Assembly (NCBI RefSeq): GCF_005503145.1
Contig: NZ_SCNV01000002.1
Span: 124,001-188,000 of the forward strand
Length of the DNA stretch: 64,000 nt
From: Burkholderia sp. 4M9327F10
GTDB lineage: Bacteria; Pseudomonadota; Gammaproteobacteria; Burkholderiales; Burkholderiaceae
Reading direction: 5' to 3'
Below, piece by piece: positions 14,793 through 23,753 of this stretch. Every line of letters starts with the position of its first letter. Positions within the stretch are counted from its first letter, which is position 1. A program made the translations under genes and the position numbers. The notes below the pieces were generated by a model. The model had not been told where the DNA came from. It did no database searches and saw only the letters and a list, made by a program, of their open reading frames with translations.

Positions 14793-16832
14793 CTAGGTCG
14801 CCGAAGCAGTCACGATTGCGAGGCCTGGGCAATAATGCGTCGCCCCCAGATAGTCCGCCTGCTGCGACCGGGCTCCAGCAGCATTCGATGTCGGCGGATC
14901 GATAAAGACAGAGGCGTTATTCGATCCCACAGGCGCCGTGAAGCTCATGGTCACTTTCCACCAGTTCCCCACCTTCACGGCGCTCACCGAACTCGCTTGC
15001 CCAGCGCCCCACGTCCCTCTCACCGCCTGACCGGTGTTCGTATTCAACACCCAGGCGAATTCAGTGCCGTTCGCGTCATCGGTCTGTACCGAGCCACCGG
15101 GAAAGACCGTTGCATTGGTGGTAGCGAGAACGTAGTCGGTGAAGCTGTAGTTTTGTCCGCCCTGCACCCTGATGATTTCGTGGATATTGGCCACAGGCGA
15201 CCCATTGGTGCCGGTCACCGTCGCCGCAAGCGTGCTGCTTCCCGTGATATCCGTTGCAGGCACAGCAGTGCCGCCATTCGACTGGCTCCATGCGTCCGGC
15301 GTCGCAAGACTCAGCGGTGAATTGACCAGGTTGTCCGCATAGCAGGCAGCAGCAGTCTTGTCGGCCGGCGGCCCGTAGAAGCTCGCCACGCTGGCCTGAA
15401 TGGCGTTGTCGGTCGCGTCGGAGGTCGCCTTGGTGATGATTGCGCCTTCGGAGAACTGGATAGGCGCAGCGCTGCCGTCGCCGCCTTCGCCAAGCGAGAG
15501 CCCTCCCTGCCATTGCCCATTGAAGGCATGACCCGCATCGTTGCCAAAGTTATAGGCTTCCGGGGGAGCCTGGTCGTACACCGGCGTGAGTACACTTTGC
15601 GAAGCCGAACCGCCTTTGACCGCGAAGAGATTCGACGCCGTCACAGGTGAGTATTTGGAGAGCACCGTGACAAATTTCTCCCTCGCCGGTTGCTGCGGAC
15701 CGTAGAGATAGACGCCCGCTTCGGCGTCCACCCCTGGCCAGTTGACGTCGAGTCCATTACATACGGGGTCTTTTACATTAGGCGCCTGGTCCGAATCACC
15801 ATCGCAATAGCCGAACACCGCTGCGGCGCCGTTCGAGAACGCCAGCGCGAACATCTCGCCTTCGACTTCGCCGTGCGCATAGGTGCTGGAATTCGCGCTG
15901 CTTTCCATATTTCCGTAGGTACCGCAGCAAGTCGACGACTGATCGTAGTGTGCCCCTGCCACCATATATTCGGCGATCTCCGTGTCGCCGATCGACTGGT
16001 TAACCGTGCCGAACCTGTTGCGGTAGGCTTGCCCGGCCAAAGTCGCGAGAACCGGAACCTGCGCGCCATGCAACTGCACGAAACTCAGCTTGGCGGGCGT
16101 ACCGGCAAGCGCCGGCAAGTCGTTGCCGATCGATACCTGAAGCGTCGGCGACTGCGTGGTGAGCGCCGTGGGGGGCTGCTGCAGTTGCACGGTCAGCGTT
16201 CCCGCGGTTCCAGGAAGGGTAATCGTCGCAAAACCGTTGAGGACCGGAACGGTCGTCGTTGCCTGCGATCCAGTACCGCCATTCGGCACGCTCAGAGATT
16301 CTGTGCCGTTCTGATTGAGCGTGAGCGTGGCCGTCACATTGCCGAACGTCCCGCCTTTGAGCGGTGCAACCAGATCGATCTGATCGTAAATGTAGGTGAT
16401 CGAGCAAGACGTATTGCTGCAGAACGCGTTGGCGCTTCTGGCATTGGCCGAGCCGATCAGCGCCGGGTCAGCGCCATTCGGCAAGGTACCCCACGTATAC
16501 GGGTAGATGTTCTGCGTTGCGTTATCGGACGCACGTTGAATCTGGAACAACGGGCCACTGTAGTTTTTCGTCAACAGGCGTGTCACGCTGTGAGCCGCGG
16601 AACACGGCGTATTGGCGGCGGCCGCGGCGTCGCATGGCAGCGGCAACTGTGATGACTCCGCCGCCGAGGTGCTCGCAGTCGACTGGGTTGGCGTTGTCAC
16701 CGGCGACGAATTCTGGGTCGACGCGTCTATCGCCTGAGTCCCCGCAGACGTGGAGCTGGTACCCCCGTCACACGCGGCAAGCGCGACAGTCATCGCCAAC
16801 AAAGCAGCAATTAATCCAATTCCTCTGGACAT
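14793..16832 (-). CDS. GH54-like (alpha-L-arabinofuranosidase B-type) lipoprotein
   Basis: A 679-residue lipoprotein. Signal peptide and lipobox end at Cys21 (VALAAC), then a Ser/Thr linker. The following domain matches fungal AbfB: CDAAAAANTPCSAAHSVTRLL, GPLFQIQRASD, SITYIYDQ, GAHYD...CC..YGN.ESS with the adjacent cysteines 302-303, WPGVDAE with the nucleophile Glu371, and LGEGGDGS with the acid/base Asp452. The enzyme should therefore release arabinofuranose from plant polysaccharides, at the outer membrane or outside. Compared with AbfB, about 80 residues (roughly 153-235) are inserted after YDQ. The fungal C-terminal arabinose-binding domain is replaced by an unrelated beta-rich region of about 185 residues. 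Two ATGs are in tandem; the second has the better spacing to AGGAGG. It ends in its own terminator. Confidence 0.8.
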   Translation of the reverse strand: MSRGIGLIAALLAMTVALAACDGGTSSTSAGTQAIDASTQNSSPVTTPTQSTASTSAAESSQLPLPCDAAAAANTPCSAAHSVTRLLTKNYSGPLFQIQRASDNATQNIYPYTWGTLPNGADPALIGSANARSANAFCSNTSCSITYIYDQIDLVAPLKGGTFGNVTATLTLNQNGTESLSVPNGGTGSQATTTVPVLNGFATITLPGTAGTLTVQLQQPPTALTTQSPTLQVSIGNDLPALAGTPAKLSFVQLHGAQVPVLATLAGQAYRNRFGTVNQSIGDTEIAEYMVAGAHYDQSSTCCGTYGNMESSANSSTYAHGEVEGEMFALAFSNGAAAVFGYCDGDSDQAPNVKDPVCNGLDVNWPGVDAEAGVYLYGPQQPAREKFVTVLSKYSPVTASNLFAVKGGSASQSVLTPVYDQAPPEAYNFGNDAGHAFNGQWQGGLSLGEGGDGSAAPIQFSEGAIITKATSDATDNAIQASVASFYGPPADKTAAACYADNLVNSPLSLATPDAWSQSNGGTAVPATDITGSSTLAATVTGTNGSPVANIHEIIRVQGGQNYSFTDYVLATTNATVFPGGSVQTDDANGTEFAWVLNTNTGQAVRGTWGAGQASSVSAVKVGNWWKVTMSFTAPVGSNNASVFIDPPTSNAAGARSQQADYLGATHYCPGLAIVTASAT

Positions 16833-17301
16833 CATGACCTCCTCCTATGGGACCAAGCTTCGGAATAGTCTCATCACGCTTAGTTGTACAAACTGAATGG
16901 AACGGCACCCTCTTTGCTTGAGCAGATACGTTTTGGTACTGTCACTGCAGGCGACCGCCCTACCCGCCTTCTGCAAGCCATGCTTTGCCGGCGACCACGG
17001 CCATCATGCGAATCTTGCTGAGGTGGAGAAAAAAGGAACCGGAATATGCCCTGACACTGGCAGATGGCGAACGCAGCCTGCGTCCAGCACCACCGCCATG
17101 CGGTGCAGCACAGCGCGGATCAGCATGGTCGTCTCCATCGTCGGTGCATCGATTGTCCGCCCCGGCGGGGCGGCATCCGGCCTTACACGGCAACACATAT
17201 TATTACTAATATTAGGCAATGACATCGCTTAGCCATGTAAGGACTATCCCTTATACGCTCAGCGATAACGCCAGCTGGCGCTTGCTGGCGCTGGGACGGA
17301 G
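16833..17301. other. Intergenic region before the amino-acid oxidase-like gene
   Basis: About 470 bp without a convincing gene. AT-rich patches (near 17200-17220 and 17320-17340) may hold promoters. A perfect 12 bp palindrome CGCCAGCTGGCG lies at about 17270, followed by a related CTGGCG half. No further assignment is possible. Confidence 0.4.
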
Positions 17302-17568
17302 ATGTATCACAGCAATCATTACAGAAATATTATTTATAATATGAACGACCAACGCACGGACTCCAGCGACGCGATACGAACCGTCCCAGGCGCTCCTACA
17401 CCCAAGCCAGCAGCGGCCTCCTGGCAGGAAGACGAATTCCTCGCCCAGAACCCGCGTCGCTGCTACCCTTTCCGTGAAAATTCCAATCCACGCCTGGGGC
17501 CGAACGCAACGCCCCTCTTGATAACGAGTCCGGCCCGCACGGCGCCGGCATTTCACCTGAACTCATGA
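17302..17568 (+). CDS. Possible small hypothetical protein before the flavoprotein gene
   Basis: A frame of 88 codons ends in TGA overlapping the ATG of the next gene (ATGA), which is the main argument for it being real. The product is Pro/Ala/Arg-rich with no domain that I recognise. The ribosome site is poor: GGACGGAG directly abuts the first ATG, and a second ATG at 17341 has none. It may equally be the untranslated leader of the next gene. Confidence 0.22.
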   Translation: MYHSNHYRNIIYNMNDQRTDSSDAIRTVPGAPTPKPAAASWQEDEFLAQNPRRCYPFRENSNPRLGPNATPLLITSPARTAPAFHLNS

Positions 17569-18806
17569 GCAGAATCAAATTCGACACCGTCGTACTCGGC
17601 GCGGGCATCGTAGGCGTATGCGTCGCTGTGCATCTGCAAAAACGCGGCCGCCAGGTCGCGCTGATCGACCGCAAGCTGCCTGGCAACGAGACGTCCTTCG
17701 GCAACGCCGGATTGATCCAGCGCGAAGGTGTCTATCCGTACGCGTTTCCGCGCGAACTCGGCACCTTGTTGCGCTATGCGCGCAACCGTTCGCCGGAGCT
17801 TCGCTACCATGCCGACGCGTTGCTCAAAACGGCGCCGTTCCTGTGGCAATACTGGCGCAACTCTCATCCGGCAAAGCACGCCGCCATCGCGAAGTCCTAT
17901 GCGACGCTGATTGAACATTGCGTGAGCGAGCACCGGGCTCTTGTGACCGAGGCCGGTGCGGGCGAATTATTGCGTGCGAGCGGCTGGATCAAGGTGTTTC
18001 GAACCGAGGCGGCCCGCGATGCGGAAATTCGTCTCGCCGAAAAGTGGCATCGGGAATATGGCGTCGCGTTCGAACCGCTCGACCCCGCACGCCTGCAACG
18101 GGCCGAGCCGCATCTCGACGCGACGTTATCAGGCGGCTTGCTTTATTCGTCATCCCATTCCGTGAGCGACCCCAACGCCCTCGTCACCGCCTACGCAAAA
18201 TATTTCGAAGCGCTGGGCGGACGGTTTTTTATAGGCGATGCGGACTCGCTTCGCGAAGGTTGGGAACTCGAAACTCGGGCCGCAACAATCGCGGCATCGT
18301 CCGTGGTCGTTGCGCTAGGACCGTGGTCGGACCGCCTGGCTCGCCGGTTCGGCTACCGCTTGCCGCTTGCCGTGAAACGCGGCTACCACATGCACTATGC
18401 GCCTCTCGCGCAGGCCCGCCTGCATCATCCGGTGCTGGACATCGAGCGAGGCTACCTGCTGGCGCCCATGGCACGAGGCATCCGCCTCACCACCGGGGCG
18501 GAAATCGCACACTGCGACGCACCGAAGACGCCTGCGCAACTCGCCGCCGTCGAGCCGGTTGCCCGCACGCTGTTTCCCTTGGGTGAGCGACTCGACGACG
18601 AACCCTGGATGGGCCGCCGTCCATGCACCGCCGACATGATGCCTATTATCGGACCGGCAAGAAATCAAGCGGGCCTGTGGTTCGCGTTCGGTCATGCGCA
18701 CCATGGCTTGACGCTCGGCCCTGTCACCGGAAGGTTGATCGCCGAGATGATGACGGGTGAAGAAACGCTAGTGGATGCACGGCCATTTCGGGTCGAGCGT
18801 TTCTAG
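17565..18806 (+). CDS. FAD-dependent D-amino acid dehydrogenase-like oxidoreductase (DAO family)
   Basis: A 413-residue DadA-type flavoprotein. The N-terminal Rossmann motif VVLGAGIVGVCVAVHLQKRGRQVALIDR binds FAD. ETSFGNAGLIQREGVYPYAFP follows, as in DadA-like enzymes, and the C-terminus has GRRPCTADMMPIIGPA and FGHAHHGLTLGPVTGRLIAEMM, the second FAD contact. Such enzymes oxidise D-amino acids or related imino acids and pass electrons to the respiratory chain. No alanine racemase lies nearby, so a role outside alanine catabolism is likely. The next gene, an MFS transporter, is convergent. Confidence 0.85.
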   Translation: MSRIKFDTVVLGAGIVGVCVAVHLQKRGRQVALIDRKLPGNETSFGNAGLIQREGVYPYAFPRELGTLLRYARNRSPELRYHADALLKTAPFLWQYWRNSHPAKHAAIAKSYATLIEHCVSEHRALVTEAGAGELLRASGWIKVFRTEAARDAEIRLAEKWHREYGVAFEPLDPARLQRAEPHLDATLSGGLLYSSSHSVSDPNALVTAYAKYFEALGGRFFIGDADSLREGWELETRAATIAASSVVVALGPWSDRLARRFGYRLPLAVKRGYHMHYAPLAQARLHHPVLDIERGYLLAPMARGIRLTTGAEIAHCDAPKTPAQLAAVEPVARTLFPLGERLDDEPWMGRRPCTADMMPIIGPARNQAGLWFAFGHAHHGLTLGPVTGRLIAEMMTGEETLVDARPFRVERF

Positions 18807-18896
18807 CGGCAAGCGGTTACGGGGTTGTGAGTTTGGTTAGCATTCCAATTTATACTGAACCGGCCATGATTCATGGCCGCGCCCAATGCATCCAAA

Positions 18897-20111
18897 CTAC
18901 CTGGCTCTTACCTTCAGCTTCACCTGAAGCAAAGTCAGTGCACCCAGCAGGAACACCGCCACGCTCCACATGCCGTCGTGCTGCAGCAGCACCGAGGCCG
19001 CCGCAGCGATGCCTGCCAGCCCTTGCTGCAAGAAGCCGCATAGGGCCATGGCATGCGCGCCGTAGTCGTGGGCATCGCTGACGGCGGTTGCCATGCTGTT
19101 TGGAAACAGCACCGCCTGGCCAAAGATAGTCAGGCAATACAACGCGATAAAAATCCACAGCCCGGTGAGATGGGTCAACAGGCCATCCAGCCAGAACACC
19201 AGCATCAGCGTGGTCGCCAGGGCGATCAGCGCGGCGCCCGCATGCATCAGCCGGAAGCCGCCAAGCCGGCCCACCAGGCGATTGACCAGCATGGCGCCGC
19301 TAAAATAGGCCAGACCAATCAGCAGGCCAATGCTGCCGAAGCCCGTCACGGCCAGGTGAAAATGCTCCTGGAACACGAAGGGACTCACTTCCTGCAAAGT
19401 CACGGTCGTGGCAAATCCCAGGCCGCCCGCGCACGCGGGCCAAAAGAAACCGGGGCGTCGCAGGACACTCCAGTAGGTCGCGGCCATCCCCGACGTGACG
19501 GCGGTATGGCGCCCCGCCTTCAAAGGCAAGGAATACGACAGCACGACGGCCAGCGCGGCAGTGATAGCCATCAGCACAAAACCGGCTTCCCAATGACTGT
19601 ACTGGCCGATCAACCCGCCGACAAACTGCCCGCCGCCCAGCGCCGTGATAAAAGCAATCGACAGCACGGAAAGCCGCCGCGCCAGCTCGTCGCCACGCCA
19701 GTTATCGCGGACAATAATTCTCGCAATGATCGCCGCGCCACCGCCCGCGATACCCTGGATCGCGCGCAGCACCAGTAGCTCCAGCGCGGAGGTGCAACTT
19801 GCGAGCAGCAGGCTGCTGGCAATGAAGAGCAGTAGGGAAATCAGCAAAGGAGCACGCCTGCCCCAGCGTTCGGCAGCGGCGCCCCAGAACAGCACAGGCA
19901 GCGCTGCGCCGATCACATACGCGGAAATCGACAACTCGACGGCGCTCTGGGTCATCTTCAGGTCGCGCATGACGGTGGGCAACGACGGTAGATAAACGGT
20001 CGTCGCCATCTGCGCCATGAACACCACCAGGCACGCCAGCGCCATGGCGCGCAGAGCCGACCCGGCGCCTTCGAAGGCCGCGTCAGCGGCCAGAGCAGGC
20101 TTGTCACTCAT
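18897..20111 (-). CDS. MFS transporter, Bcr/CflA drug-efflux type
   Basis: A 404-residue protein with 12 expected membrane helices. The start MSDKPALAADAA at 20111 is chosen because the upstream extension is Arg-rich and unlike a transporter N-terminus. Motif A appears as AAERWGRRAPLLISLLLF after helix 2. LLVLRAIQGIAGGGAAIIARIIVRD is the Bcr/CflA-like helix 4 region, and there are YLPSLPTVMRDL in loop 1 and LFPNSMATAVSDAHDYGAHAMALCGFLQQ late. The family exports drugs or metabolites by proton antiport. It is a single gene between a convergent flavoprotein gene and an aspartoacylase-like gene. Confidence 0.87.
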   Translation of the reverse strand: MSDKPALAADAAFEGAGSALRAMALACLVVFMAQMATTVYLPSLPTVMRDLKMTQSAVELSISAYVIGAALPVLFWGAAAERWGRRAPLLISLLLFIASSLLLASCTSALELLVLRAIQGIAGGGAAIIARIIVRDNWRGDELARRLSVLSIAFITALGGGQFVGGLIGQYSHWEAGFVLMAITAALAVVLSYSLPLKAGRHTAVTSGMAATYWSVLRRPGFFWPACAGGLGFATTVTLQEVSPFVFQEHFHLAVTGFGSIGLLIGLAYFSGAMLVNRLVGRLGGFRLMHAGAALIALATTLMLVFWLDGLLTHLTGLWIFIALYCLTIFGQAVLFPNSMATAVSDAHDYGAHAMALCGFLQQGLAGIAAAASVLLQHDGMWSVAVFLLGALTLLQVKLKVRAR

Positions 20112-20310
20112 GTTCGGCCTTGACTTGAGCGTACATCGTGAGGCGCGCGGCACAGCCGGCCCATTTCCGCCGGCTCATTTCCGCCACATAACGCGCCAAC
20201 GCCTCCGCAGCTGCAGCGCCGTTATCGCGTCGATATTCGCTGTATCGCATGGCACGTTCGATCTGCAAGGCATCGATCAACGGCCTCGCGTTCGTGGATA
20301 AATTGCCACC

Positions 20311-21324
20311 CTATTGACCGGCGGGTTCGGCAAGGTGCAACAGACAGTCGCCACGTTGCACCCAGGCGGGCACGCGCTTGCACACTACCTCGCCGGCGCT
20401 CGCGAACTGCAGCGTCACCGGTTCGCGCAAGGGCGTATCGGGGAAATGGATACGCGCCGCCGGCTGCCCCGCGCTCACCTGCTCGCCCAGTTCCACCAAC
20501 GGCTCGTATAGTCCGCGGTCATATGCGTAGACGTAGTGTCTGGAGCCCGACACTCGCATAAAGCGCGTACTGCCGGGCGGCTGACCAGGCACGAGCGGGC
20601 CATGCAACAGGCCAACAAAGCCGAGCAGATGCAACAGTCCGTGGCGTGCTTCGCGCAGCAGTTGCGGCTGCACGGTGCCGCCACCACCCAACTCCGTCAA
20701 GATTGAAATCGCTCCCTGACGACGCGCGGCGGTCGCTGCGTGAACCGGATTCTCCGGGTGCAGAAACGCTTTCGGCAAGCCGAACGCCGCCAGCAGCGAG
20801 CGCAAGTGCACGGCTTCCTCGGCGCTGCGTGGCTCGATTGCGAGCATATTGGCGCCGTGATACGCCAGCGAGCTGCCGCCGGAATGCAGATCGATCAGGT
20901 ATTCGGCACGCGCGAGCAAGGTGTGTTCAATGTAGTCCGCGATCAACTCGGTCGGCGTGCCCGCCGGATCGCCCGGAAACGTGCGGTTCAGATTGCCGCC
21001 GTCAAGCGGCGAGGTGCGCAAACCCGCTTCCGCAGCCGGGTAATTCGCCATCGGCAACAGAATCAGTTGCCCTTGAACCATGCTCGCGTCAACTTCGCGA
21101 ATCAGTTGGGAAACGAGGATCTGCCCTTCGTACTCGTCCCCGTGGTTGCCTGCCATGATCAGCACCACCGGTCCGTCGCCGTTGCGGATCGAGGCGATCG
21201 GGATCGGGATCCATCCATATGCCGAGCGGTGCACCGAATGAGGCAGCCGCAGGTAGCCCGTGTGCTTGCCGTTCGCGTCCAGATCGATTTCGCTGCGAAT
21301 GGGATTGGCTGGTTTTGTTTCCAT
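20311..21324 (-). CDS. Succinylglutamate desuccinylase/aspartoacylase-family zinc hydrolase
   Basis: A 337-residue M14-like amidohydrolase. Zinc ligands are in AGNHGDEYEG (His61, Glu64) and IDLHSGGSS (His147); SILTELGGGG carries the catalytic Glu. N-terminal NGKHTGYLRLPHSVHRSAYGWIPIPI and the C-terminal lid resemble DoeB-type enzymes, which remove acyl groups from N-acetyl diaminobutyrate during ectoine breakdown. Other ectoine genes are absent, so the substrate is open. The ATG at 21324 is preferred over a GTG two codons upstream because of AGGTGACC before it. Confidence 0.82.
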   Translation of the reverse strand: METKPANPIRSEIDLDANGKHTGYLRLPHSVHRSAYGWIPIPIASIRNGDGPVVLIMAGNHGDEYEGQILVSQLIREVDASMVQGQLILLPMANYPAAEAGLRTSPLDGGNLNRTFPGDPAGTPTELIADYIEHTLLARAEYLIDLHSGGSSLAYHGANMLAIEPRSAEEAVHLRSLLAAFGLPKAFLHPENPVHAATAARRQGAISILTELGGGGTVQPQLLREARHGLLHLLGFVGLLHGPLVPGQPPGSTRFMRVSGSRHYVYAYDRGLYEPLVELGEQVSAGQPAARIHFPDTPLREPVTLQFASAGEVVCKRVPAWVQRGDCLLHLAEPAGQ

Positions 21325-21502
21325 GGTCACCTGTCGCGGGTCATTGAGCTCTATTCTCGATCAGGGTGGCTTCGAGCGTTACCAAGATATCCAGCAATTT
21401 ATATCCGCGACGAAGCTATGCTCGTTAAATCGAGCGCAATCCTCGTTATGCTCGGTTTTAGATACATTCTATCTTGGTATCTGGCGGCCCATCTCCTACG
21501 AT
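21325..21502. other. Lower-GC intergenic region
   Basis: This stretch and the following 250 bp have visibly lower GC content than their neighbours and contain short inverted segments (GATATGCTCGTAATATC type). I see no recognisable gene in it. It may be the promoter region of the divergent genes or a remnant. Confidence 0.35.
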
Positions 21503-21766
21503 ATGCTCGTAATATCGTTCAAAAAGCCCGTTAGGCTTGATTTTACGAGCACGAAGATCGACCAATCCGCAGTTGCGGATTCGGCTGTCCTGTTGCAAGC
21601 CCTGAACCTCGGGGAACGGCTCGCGCGCCTGCTTACGGAAGAAGACCCGTCTGTAAAGGCGCAATCACTTCGTGAACGGCAGCGGCGGGTAAATAGACCT
21701 TCTCCGAAGAATCCCGATGAGCTGGACTTCCAAGACCAATTGTTGACTGGGCGGATCTGGGAGTAA
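21503..21766 (+). CDS. Possible small hypothetical protein or gene remnant
   Basis: A frame of 87 codons from the ATG at 21503 ends 34 bp before the reductase gene. The product is hydrophilic (KKPVRLDFTSTKIDQ at the start, NLGERLARLLTEEDPSVKAQSLRERQRR in the middle) and helical in outlook, but matches nothing I know. There is no good ribosome site. The lower GC content suggests foreign or decayed DNA. Confidence 0.25.
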   Translation: MLVISFKKPVRLDFTSTKIDQSAVADSAVLLQALNLGERLARLLTEEDPSVKAQSLRERQRRVNRPSPKNPDELDFQDQLLTGRIWE

Positions 21767-21800
21767 ACGTAGTTTTAGCGAACACAGTGAGGGCCCTGCC

Positions 21801-22322
21801 ATGAAAGCGTCCGTCTTCGTGGGAACCAGTCTCGATGGCTTCATTGCAAGAACCGATGGCTCGCTTGATTTTCTCCCGCCAGGTGGTGGGGAACCCCACG
21901 GCTATGATGAATTCATGGCCACGGTCGATGCGCTCGTCATTGGCCGCAACACATACGACACGGTATTGGCGTTCGATGCGTGGCCGTACGCACAAAAGCC
22001 GGTATTTGTGCTGAGCACTCGCCCACTGGCAAAGGCTCCTTCGGGCGCGATAGTCGAACGTATCGAAGCGGAACCCGCGCAGATCGTGTCTCTGCTCGAA
22101 AAACGTGGCCTCCAGCATATCTATGTGGATGGCGGGATCACGATTCAGGCGTTTCTACGGGCGGGTCTCATACAGCACCTCACCATTACGCGCGTTCCCG
22201 TTCTGATCGGCGCCGGGATACCCCTCTTTGGCGGCACACTGCGCGACATTCCTCTCAAGCATGTCGCAACACGGCACTACGCAAGCGGACTCGTGCAGAG
22301 CGAGTATGAGGTTGGCGCCTAA
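21801..22322 (+). CDS. Dihydrofolate reductase-family protein (RibD C-terminal domain)
   Basis: A 173-residue reductase of the RibD-C/DHFR fold. MKASVFVGTSLDGFIARTDGSLDFL is the N-terminal NADPH site. DALVIGRNTYDTVLAF, KPVFVLSTRPL and HIYVDGGITIQAFLRAGLIQHLTITRVPVLIGAGIPLFG are family hallmarks. Stand-alone members are NADPH reductases of uncertain substrate, distinct from true dihydrofolate reductase or riboflavin RibD. Single gene; it shares a terminator-like hairpin with the convergent binding-protein gene. Confidence 0.87.
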   Translation: MKASVFVGTSLDGFIARTDGSLDFLPPGGGEPHGYDEFMATVDALVIGRNTYDTVLAFDAWPYAQKPVFVLSTRPLAKAPSGAIVERIEAEPAQIVSLLEKRGLQHIYVDGGITIQAFLRAGLIQHLTITRVPVLIGAGIPLFGGTLRDIPLKHVATRHYASGLVQSEYEVGA

Positions 22323-22325
22323 GAG

Positions 22326-22358
22326 ACCGGGCATGCGCAGACGCGGCATGCCCGGTCC
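22326..22358. terminator. Bidirectional hairpin between convergent genes
   Basis: A perfect 12 bp stem (GACCGGGCATGC at 22326-22337 with GCATGCCCGGTC at 22347-22358) closes a 9-base loop midway between two stops 50 bp apart. The T-tracts are poor on both sides, but position and strength fit transcription termination. Confidence 0.6.
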
Positions 22359-22372
22359 GATTGCCGAACAGC

Positions 22373-23512
22373 TTACATCTTCACGACGTCAAGCAACGTC
22401 TTCTTGCCGCTCTGGTACGTGTACAGCGTGATCACGCCGTGCTTCAGATCGCCCTTCGCATCGAATGTCGTCTGGCCAATCACGCCGTTATAGTCCGTGG
22501 TCGGCATCGCTGCCAGGATCTTTGCCGGATCCGTCGAGTTGGCACGCTTCATCGCGTCGACGATGATGTAGACCGAGTCGTACGTAAACGGCGCGTACAG
22601 CTGGATATGCTGGCCGAAGCGCTTCTCGTACTTCGCCTCGAACGCTGCGCCGCTTGCCATCTTCTCGAGCGCCATACCCGCTTCCGAGCACACGATGTTG
22701 TCGGTGCCGGCGCCGCCCAGGTTGGCGAGGCTGCTGGTGCACACACCGTCACCGGCCAGAATCTTCGCACGCAGGCCGAGTTGCTTGGCCTGCTTGGCGA
22801 ACGGGCCGCCGGTCGCGTCCATACCGCCGTACATGATCGCGTCAGGGTTCTCGCCCTTGATCTTGGTCAGAATCGCGCGGAAGTCGATCGCCTTGTCGTT
22901 GGTCGCATCGTGCGACACCACGGTCAGGCCCAGCGCCTTGGCGGTCTTCTCGAACTCGTTTGCCAGACCCTGGCCGTAAGCGGTCGAGTCGTCGACGATC
23001 GCGACGCTCTTCACCTTCAGATCCTTGGCAGCGTAGTTAGCCAGTGCCGGGCCTTGCTGCGCGTCGGTCGCCACGACACGGAAGGTCGTCTTGAAGCCTT
23101 GCTGCGTGTACACCGGATTGGTCGCCGACGGCGAAATCTGCACGATGCCTGCGTCGCTATAGATCTTCGAAGCCGGGATCGAGGTACCCGAGGTTTCGTG
23201 GCCGACCACCGCCACAACCTTGTCGTCGACCAGCTTCTGCGCAACCTGGGTGGCCGTACGCGGGTCGCCTGCGTCGTCCTGTGCGTCCAGTTGCAGCGTG
23301 ACCTTCTGACCGGCGATCGTCAGACCCTTTGCGTTGATTTCCTCGACCGCAAGCTGCGCGCCATTCTCGTTATCCTTGCCCTGTTGAGCGGAGCCGCCGG
23401 TCAGGGGCGACACGTGACCAATCTTGACGACCGTATCGGCAGACGCGGCACCGCAAACAGCGAACATCGCCAACGCCGCGAGCGCGGTCTTCTTTGTCAA
23501 GCACACATTCAT
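22373..23512 (-). CDS. Branched-chain amino acid ABC transporter, periplasmic binding protein (LivJ/LivK type)
   Basis: A 379-residue type I periplasmic binding protein. The signal peptide ends near CGAASA|D; mature VVKIGHVSPLTGGSAQQGKDNENGAQLAVEEINAKG is the classic Liv start. VVAVVGHETSGTSIPASKIYSDAGIVQISPSATNP forms the ligand pocket, and QLYAPFTYDSVYIIVDAM is typical of the second lobe. It binds leucine, isoleucine, valine or a related amino acid. No permease or ATPase gene is adjacent, so it must use a transporter encoded elsewhere. Several TGCAT-like repeats lie in its upstream region. Confidence 0.9.
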   Translation of the reverse strand: MNVCLTKKTALAALAMFAVCGAASADTVVKIGHVSPLTGGSAQQGKDNENGAQLAVEEINAKGLTIAGQKVTLQLDAQDDAGDPRTATQVAQKLVDDKVVAVVGHETSGTSIPASKIYSDAGIVQISPSATNPVYTQQGFKTTFRVVATDAQQGPALANYAAKDLKVKSVAIVDDSTAYGQGLANEFEKTAKALGLTVVSHDATNDKAIDFRAILTKIKGENPDAIMYGGMDATGGPFAKQAKQLGLRAKILAGDGVCTSSLANLGGAGTDNIVCSEAGMALEKMASGAAFEAKYEKRFGQHIQLYAPFTYDSVYIIVDAMKRANSTDPAKILAAMPTTDYNGVIGQTTFDAKGDLKHGVITLYTYQSGKKTLLDVVKM

Positions 23513-23550
23513 TACTGCTTCTCCTTGATTAACGCTCTTCGAAAAACCCC

Positions 23551-23650
23551 GTTATGCATAGCATGTCGTCTTGTCGGGACCCGAGATAATCTTGGGCGCC
23601 TGGCTAAAACTCCAATGCAAAATAGGCATAGGCCATGCATAAATTGCATA
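23551..23650. promoter_or_regulatory. Cluster of TGCAT/ATGCA motifs upstream of the LivJ-type gene
   Basis: GTTATGCATAGCATG (23551-23565), AATGCAAA (near 23615), GCCATGCATAAATTGCATAACC (23632-23653) place several TGCAT half-sites within 100 bp before the gene. They could be operators of a leucine-responsive or other regulator; no match to a known consensus is claimed. Confidence 0.3.
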
Positions 23651-23753
23651 ACCGAGGTTAATCCCACGCCCTCAAAGAGATCCGCCTCTCACCTGGCGTT
23701 TCCCCCACTATCTAGTCCGTGAAATGCACGGAGCGCTGGAAAGTGCGCCCACG

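Noticed and set aside
22361..23722. A 453-codon plus-strand frame opposite the Liv-type binding protein gene
   Set aside because: Antisense artefact; the minus-strand gene has signal peptide and full binding-protein fold.
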